From contig OY762941.1 of NCBI GenBank assembly GCA_963666995.1, positions 310,001-374,000 of the forward strand: 64,000 bases of DNA, read 5' to 3'. This document shows positions 18,201-26,654 of the stretch, piece by piece (position 1 is the stretch's first letter; the number at the start of each line of letters is the position of its first letter). The position numbers and the translations under genes were made by a program. The notes beneath the pieces are model-generated. The model ran no database searches. It saw only the letters and a program-made list of their open reading frames with translations, and was not told the origin of the DNA. This stretch comes from Syntrophobacter sp963666995. GTDB taxonomy: Bacteria > Desulfobacterota > Syntrophobacteria > Syntrophobacterales > Syntrophobacteraceae.

Positions 18201-18463
18201 CGTGGGAAGCCGGTACCGGCCGCCTGCGCCCGGTGCTCATGACCGCGCTCGCGATGATCATCGGCATGCTGCCGATTTCGCTCGCTCTTGGTGAAGGCGG
18301 AGAGCAAAATGCCCCGCTCGGCCGCGCAGTGATCGGCGGCCTGATCCTGGCCACTGTGGCAACGCTCTTTTTCGTGCCCGTGGTGTTCAGCCTGTTGCAT
18401 CGGCGCACGCCGGTCGGCCCGCAGCCGGAGGAACCCGGTTTAACCGAAACCAATGACCAATAA
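15257..18463 (+). CDS. RND efflux pump inner-membrane permease (HAE-1-like)
   Basis: 1068 residues, the normal size of an RND transporter that forms a drug/solute-proton antiporter trimer. N-terminal helix with FVLMRTPTDIFPDINIPVVS. The proton-relay Asp pair is in GLALAVGILVDDATVELENV (TM4). The second half repeats the architecture, with VATANSVLVVTFARD in TM10. Two large periplasmic loops carry the porter domain. The sequence falls with hydrophobic/amphiphilic efflux (HAE-1) rather than with metal-exporting CzcA, judged by the TM4 motif. It is the first gene of a permease - fusion protein - outer-membrane factor operon (10-bp gap to the next gene). The substrate is unknown. Confidence 0.9.
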   Translation: MWIVRLALRRPYTFVVAALVLLLLTPFVLMRTPTDIFPDINIPVVSVVWVYNGLSAQEVEQRIVYNHERMISTLVNDIQHTESTAYSSAGVIKVFLQPGASVDAAVAQITASAQTILRLLPPGMTPPFIIQYNASSVPILQYSLAGKKFSEQELQDLALNQVKMSLSTVRGASVPLPAGGKARVVAVDLDLAALQAKNLAPQDVVNAFNAQNFILPSGTAKIGETEYNVSLDTSPTVLAVLNDLPVKTVNGAVIRVGDVAQVHDGYQPQQNVVRLDGVRGVLLTVLKSGSVSTLSVVDGVKKAMPRILSGLPPELEAKEFADQSLFVRAAISGVVKEGVIAAALTAVMLLLFLGSWRSTFIIALSIPLSVLSSLTVLSALGETINLMTLGGLALAVGILVDDATVELENVHRQMALGKPNVQAILDGAQEIALPAFVSTICICIVFVPMFFLTGVARYLFVPLAEAVVFAMLASYALSRTLVPTLVMWFYRKVEYRGHLTDAGKVALWLRPFVMLQNRFERSFERFREGYRRLLGTILTHRALFVTLFLAFCAWTWVLIPQLGQDFFPSVDAGHFRLHVRAHSGTRIEETTRLVDRVETVIRQEIPSAELSGILDNIGMPAGGVPLTYIDNGLTGTNDADILVSLRHGHQPTYDYVRRLRTRLKRDFPGAIFYFLPADIVNQTINFGLPAPFDIQIVGRDRERSRAIAGELAEKIRQVPGAVDVRVQQPADQPEIHFAVDRTKASQIGLTERDVANSVLLSLSGSSQVQPNYWLNPRNGVQYLVNIRVPEYPMDSLAALNAIPVSASQPGKNNAQILANLASFERASGSPVFSHYDVMPVIDVFGGVSGRDLGGVLRDIRPLIAGAEMELPRGSFIMLRGQADTMHSSYIGLGIGLVLAVMLIYLLLVVNFQSWLDPFVIITALPGALAGVVWGLYLTLTTLSVPALMGAVMSLGVATANSVLVVTFARDNLRRGLDPLTSAWEAGTGRLRPVLMTALAMIIGMLPISLALGEGGEQNAPLGRAVIGGLILATVATLFFVPVVFSLLHRRTPVGPQPEEPGLTETNDQ

Positions 18464-18472
18464 GGTGTTGCC

Positions 18473-19684
18473 ATGAACACAGAGCAAGACAATTCAATGA
18501 AATTGACGGAAGCTCAGGGAGCCAGGCCGCAACTTCTGTGCTCACGGGTGAAGTTGTCGCTCGCGGCGGCTGTCGTGATGGTGCTGATCATCATCGTCGG
18601 AATTGCCGGCCTCATCCCGCGTTGGCGCCAGCATGCCGAGTTGGGTGCCGAGACGTTGGATCTGCCCGTTCCCACCGTTACTGTCGTTTCGCCGACGCTG
18701 AGCCGGCCCGTAGCGGCTTTGGCGCTGCCGGCGGAAATCAAACCCTGGGTCGAGGCACCGATTTATGCGCGCGCCAACGGCTACCTGAAGCACCGCTTCG
18801 TGGACATCGGCGCCCACGTCGAGTCCGGCCAGTTGCTGGCCGAAATCGACACGCCGGAATTGAATCATGAACTGGAGCGCACCCGCGCCCTGCTCGCGCA
18901 GGCTGAAGCCGCACTGGGGCTTGCAAAAGTCTCTGCGGCGCGGTGGACCGAATTGTTGAAGACCGCCAGCGTCAGCGAACAGGAAACCGCAGAAAAACAA
19001 GCCGACTTCAAGCTCAAGACGGCCACGGTCGACTCGGCCCGTGCGGAAGTGCGCCGACTGGAGAAACTCCAGTCGTTTGCCCGCTTGACCGCCCCCTTCA
19101 CCGGCATCATCACGGTTCGAAATATCGATGAGGGTGATCTTATCGTCGCCGCCGGTGGCAAGGAACTCTTCCACTTGGCGCAGACTCAGAAGTTGCGGGT
19201 GTACGTGCAGGTTCCCCAGGCAATGGCCCGCGGCATCCACTCAGGTCAATCCGCTGAAATGACTCTCCCCGAGCTGCCCGGTCGCGTGTTCACTGCGCGA
19301 GTGATCCGCACCGCAGGTGTGATATCCGCTGATTCGCGGACGCTGCTGGTGGAACTCGAGGTGGACAACTCGAAGGAGGAAATCCTTGCGGGCGGCTATG
19401 CCCAGGTGCGCTTCCTCGACGCGAAAATGGACGCCGTACAGACCCTGCCGGCAAACACGGTGCTGTTTCGCGGGGGAGGTCCGCAGGTTGCCGTCGTACA
19501 GCCCGAGGGTAAGGTCGATCTGCGCAACGTGAAACTCGGGCGTGATTTTGGGCAGACCATTGAGATCCTTGAGGGCGTAAGTCCGAACGATCGTGTCATC
19601 GTTAACCCCTTAGAATCGCTCGCGAACGGCACGACGGTAGCCACCGCCGAAACGACCAAAACGGGAAAAGGCCAACGAAGATGA
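18473..19684 (+). CDS. RND efflux periplasmic adaptor (membrane fusion protein)
   Basis: 403 residues. An N-terminal membrane anchor (LSLAAAVVMVLIIIVGIAGL) is followed by the lipoyl/hairpin architecture of adaptor proteins: PIYARANGYLKHRFVDIGAH, then VESGQLLAEIDTPELNHELE, a coiled-coil hairpin (ALLAQAEAALGLAKVSAARW onward), and the return strand RLTAPFTGIITVRNIDEGDL. It bridges the inner-membrane permease to the outer-membrane factor. Its stop overlaps the start of the next gene by four bases (ATGA at 19681), indicating tight coupling. ATG 18497 is a possible alternative start. Confidence 0.9.
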   Translation: MNTEQDNSMKLTEAQGARPQLLCSRVKLSLAAAVVMVLIIIVGIAGLIPRWRQHAELGAETLDLPVPTVTVVSPTLSRPVAALALPAEIKPWVEAPIYARANGYLKHRFVDIGAHVESGQLLAEIDTPELNHELERTRALLAQAEAALGLAKVSAARWTELLKTASVSEQETAEKQADFKLKTATVDSARAEVRRLEKLQSFARLTAPFTGIITVRNIDEGDLIVAAGGKELFHLAQTQKLRVYVQVPQAMARGIHSGQSAEMTLPELPGRVFTARVIRTAGVISADSRTLLVELEVDNSKEEILAGGYAQVRFLDAKMDAVQTLPANTVLFRGGGPQVAVVQPEGKVDLRNVKLGRDFGQTIEILEGVSPNDRVIVNPLESLANGTTVATAETTKTGKGQRR

Positions 19685-21111
19685 TCCGACCCTCCGCACG
19701 CTTTTCGGCAAAGACCCGACAAATCGTCGCTGCCTTGGCGCTAACGGCATTGGCCGGTTGCGCCGTCGGGCCCAATTACCAACGCCCCGAAGCCACGACC
19801 ATTGCCGCGGACTACGCCGGTGCCGTCGATGAGTGGAAAGTCGCCACGCCCCAGGCACATCTGCCCAGAGGCAACTGGTGGGAAATGTTTGGCGACACGG
19901 AACTCAATCGGCTGGAAGCGGATGCGGTGGCGGCCAACCAGGATATCAAGGCGGCTGCCGCCCGCTTCGAGCAAGCCCGTGCCGTGGCAGATGTCGCGCG
20001 GTCCGGGCTTTTTCCTCATGTGGGGGTTTCCGCCCAACCGATCTGGCAGCACGATTCGGCCAACCGCCCCGTTGGCGGCAAGCCCGGTGAGACCTATGAC
20101 AATTACATCGTGCCATTCGACCTCAGTTATGAAATCGATCTCTGGGGACGCGTGAGGCGCACGGTAGAATCGGCAACCGCTCAACTGCAAGCCGGTTCCG
20201 ACGACGTCGAATCCGCCAAGCTTGCCATCCAGGCCGAAGTGGCTGCCGATTATTTCACGTTGCGCGCGCTCGATGCGGACAAGGTCCTGCTCGTATCGAG
20301 CATCGAGGTCTACCGCAAGTCGCTCGCGCTGACCCGCAACCGCCGCGCCGGCGGCATGGTCTCGGATCTCGATGTGGCGCAAGCGGAAACCGTCCTGAAA
20401 AATGCCGAAGCCCAACTTCCGGCCACCGCATTGGAGCGGGAAAAATTCCAGCACGCGCTGGCCGTGCTGGTCGGGAAGAACGCGTCCCTTTTCACCGTGG
20501 CCGAACAACCGCTGGATCTGGCGCCGCTCCCCATTCCACCCGGCTTGCCGTCCGAGTTGCTCGAACGCCGGCCGGACATCGCCGCCGCCGAACGTCGCAT
20601 GGCCGCGGCCAACGCCTCTATCGGCGTGGCGCAAGCGGCCTTTTTCCCAACCGTTCGTCTCAGCGGCCTGACCGGTTTTCAGAGCGTTGATGTGGGTACG
20701 CTGTTTAACTGGCCGAGCAGGCTATGGGCGATCGGGCCATCCCTTTCGCTGCCCTTGTTCGAAGGCGGCCAACTGCGCGCCAACCTCCGCCAGATGAAAG
20801 CAGCGTACGAGGAAACCGTCGCCCGTTACCGCCAAACCGTGCTCTCCGCTTTTGGGGAGGTAGAAGACAACCTTGCGGCCGAACGTCTTCTTGCCGACCA
20901 ACACGAACAGGAAACAGCCGCCTTGAAGGCTGCGCGCAGACAGCTTGAAATCGCCAATAACCGCTACAGTTTTGGTCTCGTGACCTTTCTCGAAGTAGCG
21001 ACCGCGGAGAATATAGCACTGGTGACCGAGCGCACCAGCGTGCGATTGAGCGGTCAGCAAATGGTTGCAGCCGTGGCCCTGATCAAATCACTCGGAGGCG
21101 GCATAAACTAA
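19681..21111 (+). CDS. Outer-membrane efflux lipoprotein (NodT/OprM type)
   Basis: 476 residues. A signal peptide ends in a lipobox (ALTALAGCAVGPNYQRPE), so the mature protein starts at the lipidated Cys. The NodT-type start VGPNYQRPE is typical. The barrel/tunnel repeats follow, each with long amphipathic helices (ANQDIKAAAARFEQARAVAD; LLERRPDIAAAERRMAAANA). It forms the exit duct of the tripartite pump with the two upstream genes. It ends 29 bp before the convergent cysS stop region. Confidence 0.9.
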   Translation: MIRPSARFSAKTRQIVAALALTALAGCAVGPNYQRPEATTIAADYAGAVDEWKVATPQAHLPRGNWWEMFGDTELNRLEADAVAANQDIKAAAARFEQARAVADVARSGLFPHVGVSAQPIWQHDSANRPVGGKPGETYDNYIVPFDLSYEIDLWGRVRRTVESATAQLQAGSDDVESAKLAIQAEVAADYFTLRALDADKVLLVSSIEVYRKSLALTRNRRAGGMVSDLDVAQAETVLKNAEAQLPATALEREKFQHALAVLVGKNASLFTVAEQPLDLAPLPIPPGLPSELLERRPDIAAAERRMAAANASIGVAQAAFFPTVRLSGLTGFQSVDVGTLFNWPSRLWAIGPSLSLPLFEGGQLRANLRQMKAAYEETVARYRQTVLSAFGEVEDNLAAERLLADQHEQETAALKAARRQLEIANNRYSFGLVTFLEVATAENIALVTERTSVRLSGQQMVAAVALIKSLGGGIN

Positions 21112-21140
21112 TGGTGATGCGGAAACAATGCGGCTTCGCG

Positions 21141-22625
21141 TTATACGCCGACCCGCCAGCGCGTGCCCGCGGGGGAATCTTCAAGGTGAATCCCTTTTGC
21201 CTCCAGGTCCTTTCTGATCCGGTCGGCCTCCCCGAAGTTCTTTTCCTCCCTCGCCTGGCGACGCAGTGTGATGAAGCCTTCCACCTGCTCTTCGGTCAGG
21301 CCGGTGGTCACGAGCTTTAACTTTTTCTGTTCTTCGAAGAACACGTCCGGATCCCGGGTGAGCAGCCCGAGCACCATCGAGTGTGTCCGGATCGTCTCAG
21401 CGCCTTTCACAGCCAGTGCCGCCGCCGGGCCCTTCAGCCGCTTCTGCCCGAACCGGTCGAGGAACCTCTGCAGGTGGCGCTGCAGGCTGAAGAGGAACCC
21501 CAGGGCCTGCGCGGTATTGAAGTCATTGTTCATTGCTTCCCTGAAAGCATCGTGCAGTGTAGCGATTGCATCGAAGAGTTCCACGTCCTGGCCGCGGAGC
21601 GCTTTATCCGGAAAAGTCTCGTTCGGCCCGACCACGGCCCGTTCCTTTATCGCCGCCATCACACTGTAGAGCCGTTCCAGTCCCTTCTCGGCCTCCGATA
21701 TGCTGTCGTCCGTGAAATCGACGGGGCTGCGATAGTGTTTGCTCAAAACAAAGAATCGGAGCGCCTCGGGATGGAGTTTGTCGAGGACCTGCCGGATGGT
21801 GAGAAAATTTCCGAGGGACTTGGACATCTTCTCGTTGTTGATGTTCACGAAGCCGTTGTGCAGCCAATACCGCACGAAAGGCACTCCGAAGGCGGCCTCG
21901 CTCTGTGCGATCTCGTTTTCATGATGGGGGAAGATCAAATCTTTCCCGCCGCCGTGGATATCGAACGTTTTCCCCAGAAACCGGCTCCCCATGGCTGAAC
22001 ATTCGATATGCCATCCGGGACGCCCCGGCCCCCACGGACTGTCCCAGGAGGGCTCGCCGGGCTTACTCCCCTTCCACAGCACAAAATCAAGCGGATTGCG
22101 CTTCCTGACGTCCACTTCGACTCTTGCTCCCGCAATCATGTCCTCCAGCAACCGCCCCGACAGCTTTCCGTAGCCGGGAAACCGTTCGACTTCAAAGAAG
22201 ACATCGGTGCCGGCCTGATAGGCAAGACCCTTGTCCACGAGCAACCCGATGATTTCGACCATGCATGGGATGTTCTCCGTGGCAAGCGGTTCAAGATCGG
22301 GACGCAACACCCCCAGCGCATCCATGTCTTCATTGAAGGTCGCTATATAGCGCCGGGCGATGGTCGGGCAATCCGTGCCTTCCTGATTGGCACGCCGGAT
22401 AATCTTATCGTCAACGTCGGTAAAATTACGCACGTAAGTCACTTCATAACCCAGGTGCCTGAGATAGCGATACACGACATCGAACACGATGGCGGAGCGG
22501 GCATGCCCGATATGACAGTGGTCGTAGACTGTGACGCCGCAAACGTAGAACTTCACCTTCCCCGGTTCCAGGGGAATGAACTCCTCTTTGCTCCTAGAAA
22601 GAGTATTGTAAACCTGTAATCCCAT
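21141..22625 (-). CDS. cysS: Cysteinyl-tRNA synthetase
   Basis: 494 residues, normal for CysRS, which charges tRNA-Cys. Class I signatures: HIGH as DHCHIGHARS near residue 39 and KMSKS as EKMSKSLGN. The zinc-site Cys appears in FYVCGVTVYD, and GWHIECSAM and HGGGKDLIFPHHENE are typical of the family. It is the last gene of the minus-strand set ispD-ispF-gltX-cysS; 42 bp separate it from gltX. Confidence 0.96.
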   Translation of the reverse strand: MGLQVYNTLSRSKEEFIPLEPGKVKFYVCGVTVYDHCHIGHARSAIVFDVVYRYLRHLGYEVTYVRNFTDVDDKIIRRANQEGTDCPTIARRYIATFNEDMDALGVLRPDLEPLATENIPCMVEIIGLLVDKGLAYQAGTDVFFEVERFPGYGKLSGRLLEDMIAGARVEVDVRKRNPLDFVLWKGSKPGEPSWDSPWGPGRPGWHIECSAMGSRFLGKTFDIHGGGKDLIFPHHENEIAQSEAAFGVPFVRYWLHNGFVNINNEKMSKSLGNFLTIRQVLDKLHPEALRFFVLSKHYRSPVDFTDDSISEAEKGLERLYSVMAAIKERAVVGPNETFPDKALRGQDVELFDAIATLHDAFREAMNNDFNTAQALGFLFSLQRHLQRFLDRFGQKRLKGPAAALAVKGAETIRTHSMVLGLLTRDPDVFFEEQKKLKLVTTGLTEEQVEGFITLRRQAREEKNFGEADRIRKDLEAKGIHLEDSPAGTRWRVGV

Positions 22626-22667
22626 CTGGTATGAATCTCCTTCCCACCACTACGTTGCTGCGTCAGA

Positions 22668-24122
22668 TCAGCTCTCATGAAGCGCCAGCGCGGCATGAAG
22701 CCGCTCCAGTATAACCGCCGGGCTCAACAAGGGCACAATTCGGTCAAGTTCCGGTCCCTGGCCGGTTCCGGTGAGGGCCATTCTCAGCGGCAGAAAAAGT
22801 TCTTTTCCGTCAACGCCAAGATTCCTCCCGACCTCGCTCACGATCTCGGAGAAACGCTCCGGCTCGTTCACCGGATTTGATCCGAACCGCTCAAAGAAGG
22901 CCCTCAGGACCCGCTGAGCGGCCGGGCTTCGAATCTCCTCGCCTGCCGCATCGTCATATTCCGGGACAGACCGGAAAAAAATCGGCGCATATAAGGAAAC
23001 ATCCCGAAATGTACGGATATTCTCAGCCAGGACGAGGGCCACTTCATTCAACCATTCGGGATCCCTGCCGGCAGTCGCGTACCCCGCCTTTTCCAGAAAA
23101 GGCCTCATCCTGCTCAAAATCCCGGACGGCGGCTGCATCCTCATGTGCTGTTGGTTAACCCACAGCAGCCGCTGGAAATCGAACACCGCGGCCGACTTCC
23201 CCGTTTTGTCCACGGAGAAAGTCCGAATCAGCTCTTCCGGGGTGAAAATCTCTTTCCCGGCTACCGGACTTCTCCCCAGGAGGGCCAGGTAGTTTATCAA
23301 AGCCTCCGGCATTATACCAATCTCCCGGAAGGCTTCAACACTGGTCACACCGTGGCGTTTGCTCAGCTTGCCGTGGTCGGGGCCGAGCAGCAACGGGTGA
23401 TGGGCAAATTCCGGGACCGGCCAGCCGAACGTACCATACAAAAGTACCTGCCGAGGCGTGTTCGGGAGGTGATCGTCCCCGCGGATCACCGTAGTGATTT
23501 CCATCGAGTGGTCATCGACCATCGCGGCGAAATTATAGGACGGCATCCCGTTTGACCGGATCAGGACGAAGTCTCCGATTTCATCGGCCCGAAAGACCAT
23601 CCGCCCCCGGATGAGATCGTCGAAGCAAACAGTCCCCACTTCGGGGACACGGTACCGAATACAGGGCTTCCTCCCATCCCGCTCGAATTCCCGGTGCTGA
23701 TCCGCGGTGAGCTTCCCGCACCTCCCGGAATACCTTGGGGGCGTGCCGTCCCTCAGCATGGCCTTGCGCGAAACTTCCAGTTCCTCATCGGTGCAGTAGC
23801 ATTTGAATGCCTTGCCTTCCTTCAACAGGGCCAGGGCATGTTCCCGGTAGAGATCAACCCGCTCGGACTGCCTGTACGGGGCGTGTGGGCCGCCGCAATC
23901 GGGGCCTTCCTGCCATTCCAGTCTCATCCAATGGAGCGCATCGATGAGGGACCGTTCGTATTCAGGGGCCGATCGTTCGACATCGGTGTTTTCGATGCGC
24001 AGGATGAAAGTACCTCGTCGATTCAGTGCAAAAAGGTAATTGAAGAGAGCGGTGCGTGCATTCCCGATGTGGAGAAGGCCCGTGGGACTGGGAGCGAACC
24101 GGACCCGCTCTTTCCTTTTCAC
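22668..24122 (-). CDS. gltX: Glutamyl-tRNA synthetase
   Basis: 484 residues; charges tRNA-Glu (and in many bacteria lacking GlnRS also tRNA-Gln). Class I motifs: RFAPSPTGLLHIGNARTALF at the N-terminus (HIGH equivalent HIGN) and KLSKRHGVTSVEAF (KMSKS equivalent). The CYCTDEELE segment belongs to the zinc-binding insertion. The start overlaps the ispF stop by four bases (ATGA at 24119-24122), so the genes are coupled. It is a discriminating or non-discriminating enzyme; the sequence alone does not decide. Confidence 0.96.
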   Translation of the reverse strand: MKRKERVRFAPSPTGLLHIGNARTALFNYLFALNRRGTFILRIENTDVERSAPEYERSLIDALHWMRLEWQEGPDCGGPHAPYRQSERVDLYREHALALLKEGKAFKCYCTDEELEVSRKAMLRDGTPPRYSGRCGKLTADQHREFERDGRKPCIRYRVPEVGTVCFDDLIRGRMVFRADEIGDFVLIRSNGMPSYNFAAMVDDHSMEITTVIRGDDHLPNTPRQVLLYGTFGWPVPEFAHHPLLLGPDHGKLSKRHGVTSVEAFREIGIMPEALINYLALLGRSPVAGKEIFTPEELIRTFSVDKTGKSAAVFDFQRLLWVNQQHMRMQPPSGILSRMRPFLEKAGYATAGRDPEWLNEVALVLAENIRTFRDVSLYAPIFFRSVPEYDDAAGEEIRSPAAQRVLRAFFERFGSNPVNEPERFSEIVSEVGRNLGVDGKELFLPLRMALTGTGQGPELDRIVPLLSPAVILERLHAALALHES

Positions 24123-24598
24123 GGGAGGTCCCTTTCCAGCAGGACCACCGCATACGCTGCAATCCCTTCTTCGCGTCCCGCAAAACCCAGCTTTTCCGTC
24201 GTTGTGGCCTTCACGTTTACGGCGGAAACCGGAAGGGACGTTTTCGCACTGATCTCCTTCACCATCATGGGAATGAAGGGGGCCAGGCGAGGCCGCTGAA
24301 GCACCAGAGTGCTGTCTATGTTGCTGATGCGAAACCCCGCGTCCCTCACAAGTTCCATGGTTCGCTCGAGAAGCACGAGGCTCGATATTCCCTTGTAGCT
24401 CGGGTCGCTGTCCGGAAAATGCCGGCCGAGATCCCCGAGCGCGGCCGCTCCCAGCAGCGCATCACAAATCGCATGAAGAAGGACGTCGGCATCCGAGTGC
24501 CCGAGCAGTCCCCGATCGCAGGGCACGTGTACTCCCCCGAGCATCAGGGGCCGGCCGTCGACAAAAGCATGCACGTCATACCCGAACCCTACCCGCAT
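24119..24598 (-). CDS. ispF: 2-C-methyl-D-erythritol 2,4-cyclodiphosphate synthase
   Basis: 159 residues from ATG 24598, the usual IspF length; the frame is open upstream inside ispD, but MRVGFGYDVHAF is the canonical start. IspF makes the cyclodiphosphate in the non-mevalonate isoprenoid pathway. Motifs: DVH metal ligands in GYDVHAF, LLGHSDADVLLHAICDALLG, GRHFPDSDP, and the C-terminal NVKATTTEKLGFAGREEGIA. It overlaps the end of ispD by 10 bp, so the two consecutive pathway steps are coupled. Confidence 0.96.
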   Translation of the reverse strand: MRVGFGYDVHAFVDGRPLMLGGVHVPCDRGLLGHSDADVLLHAICDALLGAAALGDLGRHFPDSDPSYKGISSLVLLERTMELVRDAGFRISNIDSTLVLQRPRLAPFIPMMVKEISAKTSLPVSAVNVKATTTEKLGFAGREEGIAAYAVVLLERDLP

Positions 24599-25299
24599 CG
24601 ATTCGCCCCTTCCGCTCCCGCAGACCTCGCGCGGGACAGAAACCATTCCGCCCATTCGAGGTCCTCGGGCGTGGTGACCTTGATATTTGAACGCTCTCCG
24701 CGAACCACCGAAACCGGGACATCCAGCCATTCCACGAACGAAGCGTCGTCAGTCCCCGACCAGCCCCGCCTGAATGCCTCCTCGTAAGCCGCAAGGATGA
24801 TGTCCCGTCTGAAAACCTGCGGAGTCTGTACCAGCCAGATCTCTTCTCTGGGCAGCGTCTCGACGACCCGTGCGCTTCGAGCCCGTTTGACCGTATCGGT
24901 GGCGGGCAGAGCGGCGATGGAGGCGCCTGTCGCCCGGGCGGCCTTCCAGGTGTCTTCGATCAACGCAGGCGAAACGAAAGGTCGCACGCCGTCGTGAATC
25001 AGGACCCATCCGCATTCGGGAGGCAGCCTCCGCAGTCCGTTGAAGACGCTGTCCTGCCGCTCGGCGCCGCCCGCAACCACGGTGATGCGCTCACGTCCCT
25101 GGATCAGAGCTTCGGTAGGATTCACAAAATCTTGGGGAACCACGAGAAAAACTTCGGAGAGGAAAGCCGCACCGGCAAGGATATCCAGTGTGTGCAGGAA
25201 GATGGGCCTTCCCGATATCTCCAGGAACTGCTTCGGTTTGTCTTTTCCCATTCTCAGACCGCGTCCGGCGGCTGGGACGATCGCGCAAGTAGTCGGCAT
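24589..25299 (-). CDS. ispD: 2-C-methyl-D-erythritol 4-phosphate cytidylyltransferase
   Basis: 236 residues. IspD joins CTP and MEP in the non-mevalonate pathway. The N-terminal nucleotide-binding loop is AIVPAAGRGLRMGKDKPKQF; VLIHDGVRPFVSP and ALPATDTVKRA are family motifs, with the C-terminal RGERSNIKVTTPEDLEWAE. It is the first gene of ispD-ispF-gltX-cysS and starts only about 25 bp downstream of the rnpB 3' end on the same strand, so it may be read through from rnpB or use a promoter within it. Confidence 0.96.
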   Translation of the reverse strand: MPTTCAIVPAAGRGLRMGKDKPKQFLEISGRPIFLHTLDILAGAAFLSEVFLVVPQDFVNPTEALIQGRERITVVAGGAERQDSVFNGLRRLPPECGWVLIHDGVRPFVSPALIEDTWKAARATGASIAALPATDTVKRARSARVVETLPREEIWLVQTPQVFRRDIILAAYEEAFRRGWSGTDDASFVEWLDVPVSVVRGERSNIKVTTPEDLEWAEWFLSRARSAGAEGANRCG

Positions 25300-25322
25300 A
25301 AACAGGAACTCATAAGAAAAAA

Positions 25323-25710
25323 GGGAATTTGGAGCAGCTCATAAGCCGGGTTCTGTTCCTTTCCAACCCGCATCACGCGGTGAAAGGCAATGATCATTCC
25401 TCTAGCCCTGCCGTTACCGGCAGGGTCCAGCAACCTACCCGAGAGTTCGGACGGGCCGCCCTCAAACGCTCTCCTATTCGGTCTTGCTCCGGGTGGGGCT
25501 TGCCTAGCTCCCGATGTCACCACCGGGACTGGTGAGCTCTTACCTCACCGTTTCACCCTTACCCTGCTCATCGCAGGGCGGTTTGCTTTCTGTTGCGCTT
25601 TCCTCCTCGTCACCGAGACTGGGCGTTACCCAGCACCCTGCCCTTCGGAGCCCGGACTTTCCTCCGATCCCGTTCGAGACCGGCGATCATTTGTTCTACT
25701 CCAAATTCCC
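25323..25710 (-). ncRNA. rnpB: RNase P RNA (bacterial class A)
   Basis: Read on the minus strand, the RNA contains the universal P4 5' element GAGGAAAGTCCGGGCTCC (near 25650-25667) and the matching 3' end AGAACCCGGCTTATGAGC (near 25336-25353). Both are hallmarks of bacterial RNase P RNA, the catalytic subunit for tRNA 5' maturation. Helix P1 is easily seen: the first bases GGGAATTTGGAGTAG pair with the last CTGCTCCAAATTCCC, which sets the ends. Internal GGTAACGGCAGG-type and GGAAAGCGCAACAG segments also match. The length of about 385 nt is normal. Confidence 0.97.
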
Positions 25711-25735
25711 AACTCGATATCTCAATCACACTGCT

Positions 25736-25763
25736 ATAATAACAAATTAAGGCATTGATTCAA
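25736..25763 (-). promoter_or_regulatory. Probable rnpB promoter
   Basis: On the minus strand TTGAAT (25758-25763) and TATTAT (25736-25741) are separated by 16 bp and sit about 25 bp before the P1 helix of rnpB, at the right distance for its transcription start. Confidence 0.55.
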
Positions 25764-25903
25764 CGGACCAAATACCAAAGCTTCCGGAATTATGCAACGA
25801 TGAAGCGAAGTGCCGGCGGTCCGGACGGCCCGGCCACGCTTGAGGAGTCCGGCATCCCCCCACTGTGGGCGCACTCCCCTGAAACGGCAACGCTGTTGTC
25901 CGG

Positions 25904-26617
25904 TCAGACCCGGCCGGCGGCGGAGGCTAGAACATTTTCCGCGTCGGACGACAGTTTGTTCAGAGAATCTCCAAGGGCTGTCCTCAGTTCCTCGAGTTTT
26001 TCCGAGGAAGCCTCGCGATCGACCCATATTGGAGGTCCAAACGCCATCACGATTCTCGAAAAGGGCTTGGCCAGCACCGTGCGGTCCCAACTGCGAAATC
26101 TCCAGCACGGGCTTGCCGCCATGCTTACGGGCAGTATCGGGGCCTGAGTGTACCGCGCCAGGATCAGAATGCCCTTCTGAGCGACTCGGGCCGGTCCCTG
26201 CGAACCGTCCGCGATGAAGCCTCCGCCTATGGCCGATTCGAGGTTTTCGATCAGGGCCCGGAGAGCAACGCTGCCGCCCTTGCCGGGAGAGCCGCGAAAA
26301 CATCTTACCCCGAGATGTTTCAGGACCCGTGCGGCCAGTTCTCCGTCCCGGCTCCTGCTGACCATGGTGAGGATGTCCATGTCGCGGTAGCGGTATATTA
26401 CGGCGGGAAAGGCGAAATGCCAGCAGGTGACTATTTTCGACCCGGGGAAATCTTTTACGGCATCTTCATGTTCCAGCCCGAGAATGCTAATATGGCAGCT
26501 CCGGTGAAGCAGCCGGAACAGGCCCGCGATGAGGGAGGGCAGGAAAGGCAGCCTGTCGGAAAAATGCTTCCTTTGGAACTTATCCCCGCTTGGAACGGCT
26601 CGTTTGTCCAGGCTCAA
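25904..26617 (-). CDS. DUF374 lysophospholipid acyltransferase family protein
   Basis: 237 residues if translation starts at TTG 26617, which follows GGGGGTGGA by three bases; GTG 26635 is an alternative. Longer versions would run into the divergent shikimate kinase gene. Family features: IVTCWHFAFPAVIYRYRD (HX4D-like region), MVSRSRDGELAARVLKHLGV, RGSPGKGGSVALRALIE, and FIADGSQGPARVAQKGILIL. This is the DUF374 group related to LpxL/PlsC acyltransferases, thought to modify lipids at the inner membrane. It precedes rnpB on the same strand, with about 140 bp to the rnpB promoter. Confidence 0.82.
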   Translation of the reverse strand: MSLDKRAVPSGDKFQRKHFSDRLPFLPSLIAGLFRLLHRSCHISILGLEHEDAVKDFPGSKIVTCWHFAFPAVIYRYRDMDILTMVSRSRDGELAARVLKHLGVRCFRGSPGKGGSVALRALIENLESAIGGGFIADGSQGPARVAQKGILILARYTQAPILPVSMAASPCWRFRSWDRTVLAKPFSRIVMAFGPPIWVDREASSEKLEELRTALGDSLNKLSSDAENVLASAAGRV

Positions 26618-26654
26618 TTGTCCACCCCCGATCACTGATGTGGGATCGATCCCG

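Noticed and set aside
25390..25758. Plus-strand ORFs over 25.3-25.8 kb
   Set aside because: They lie in the RNase P RNA gene, whose conserved structure explains the sequence.
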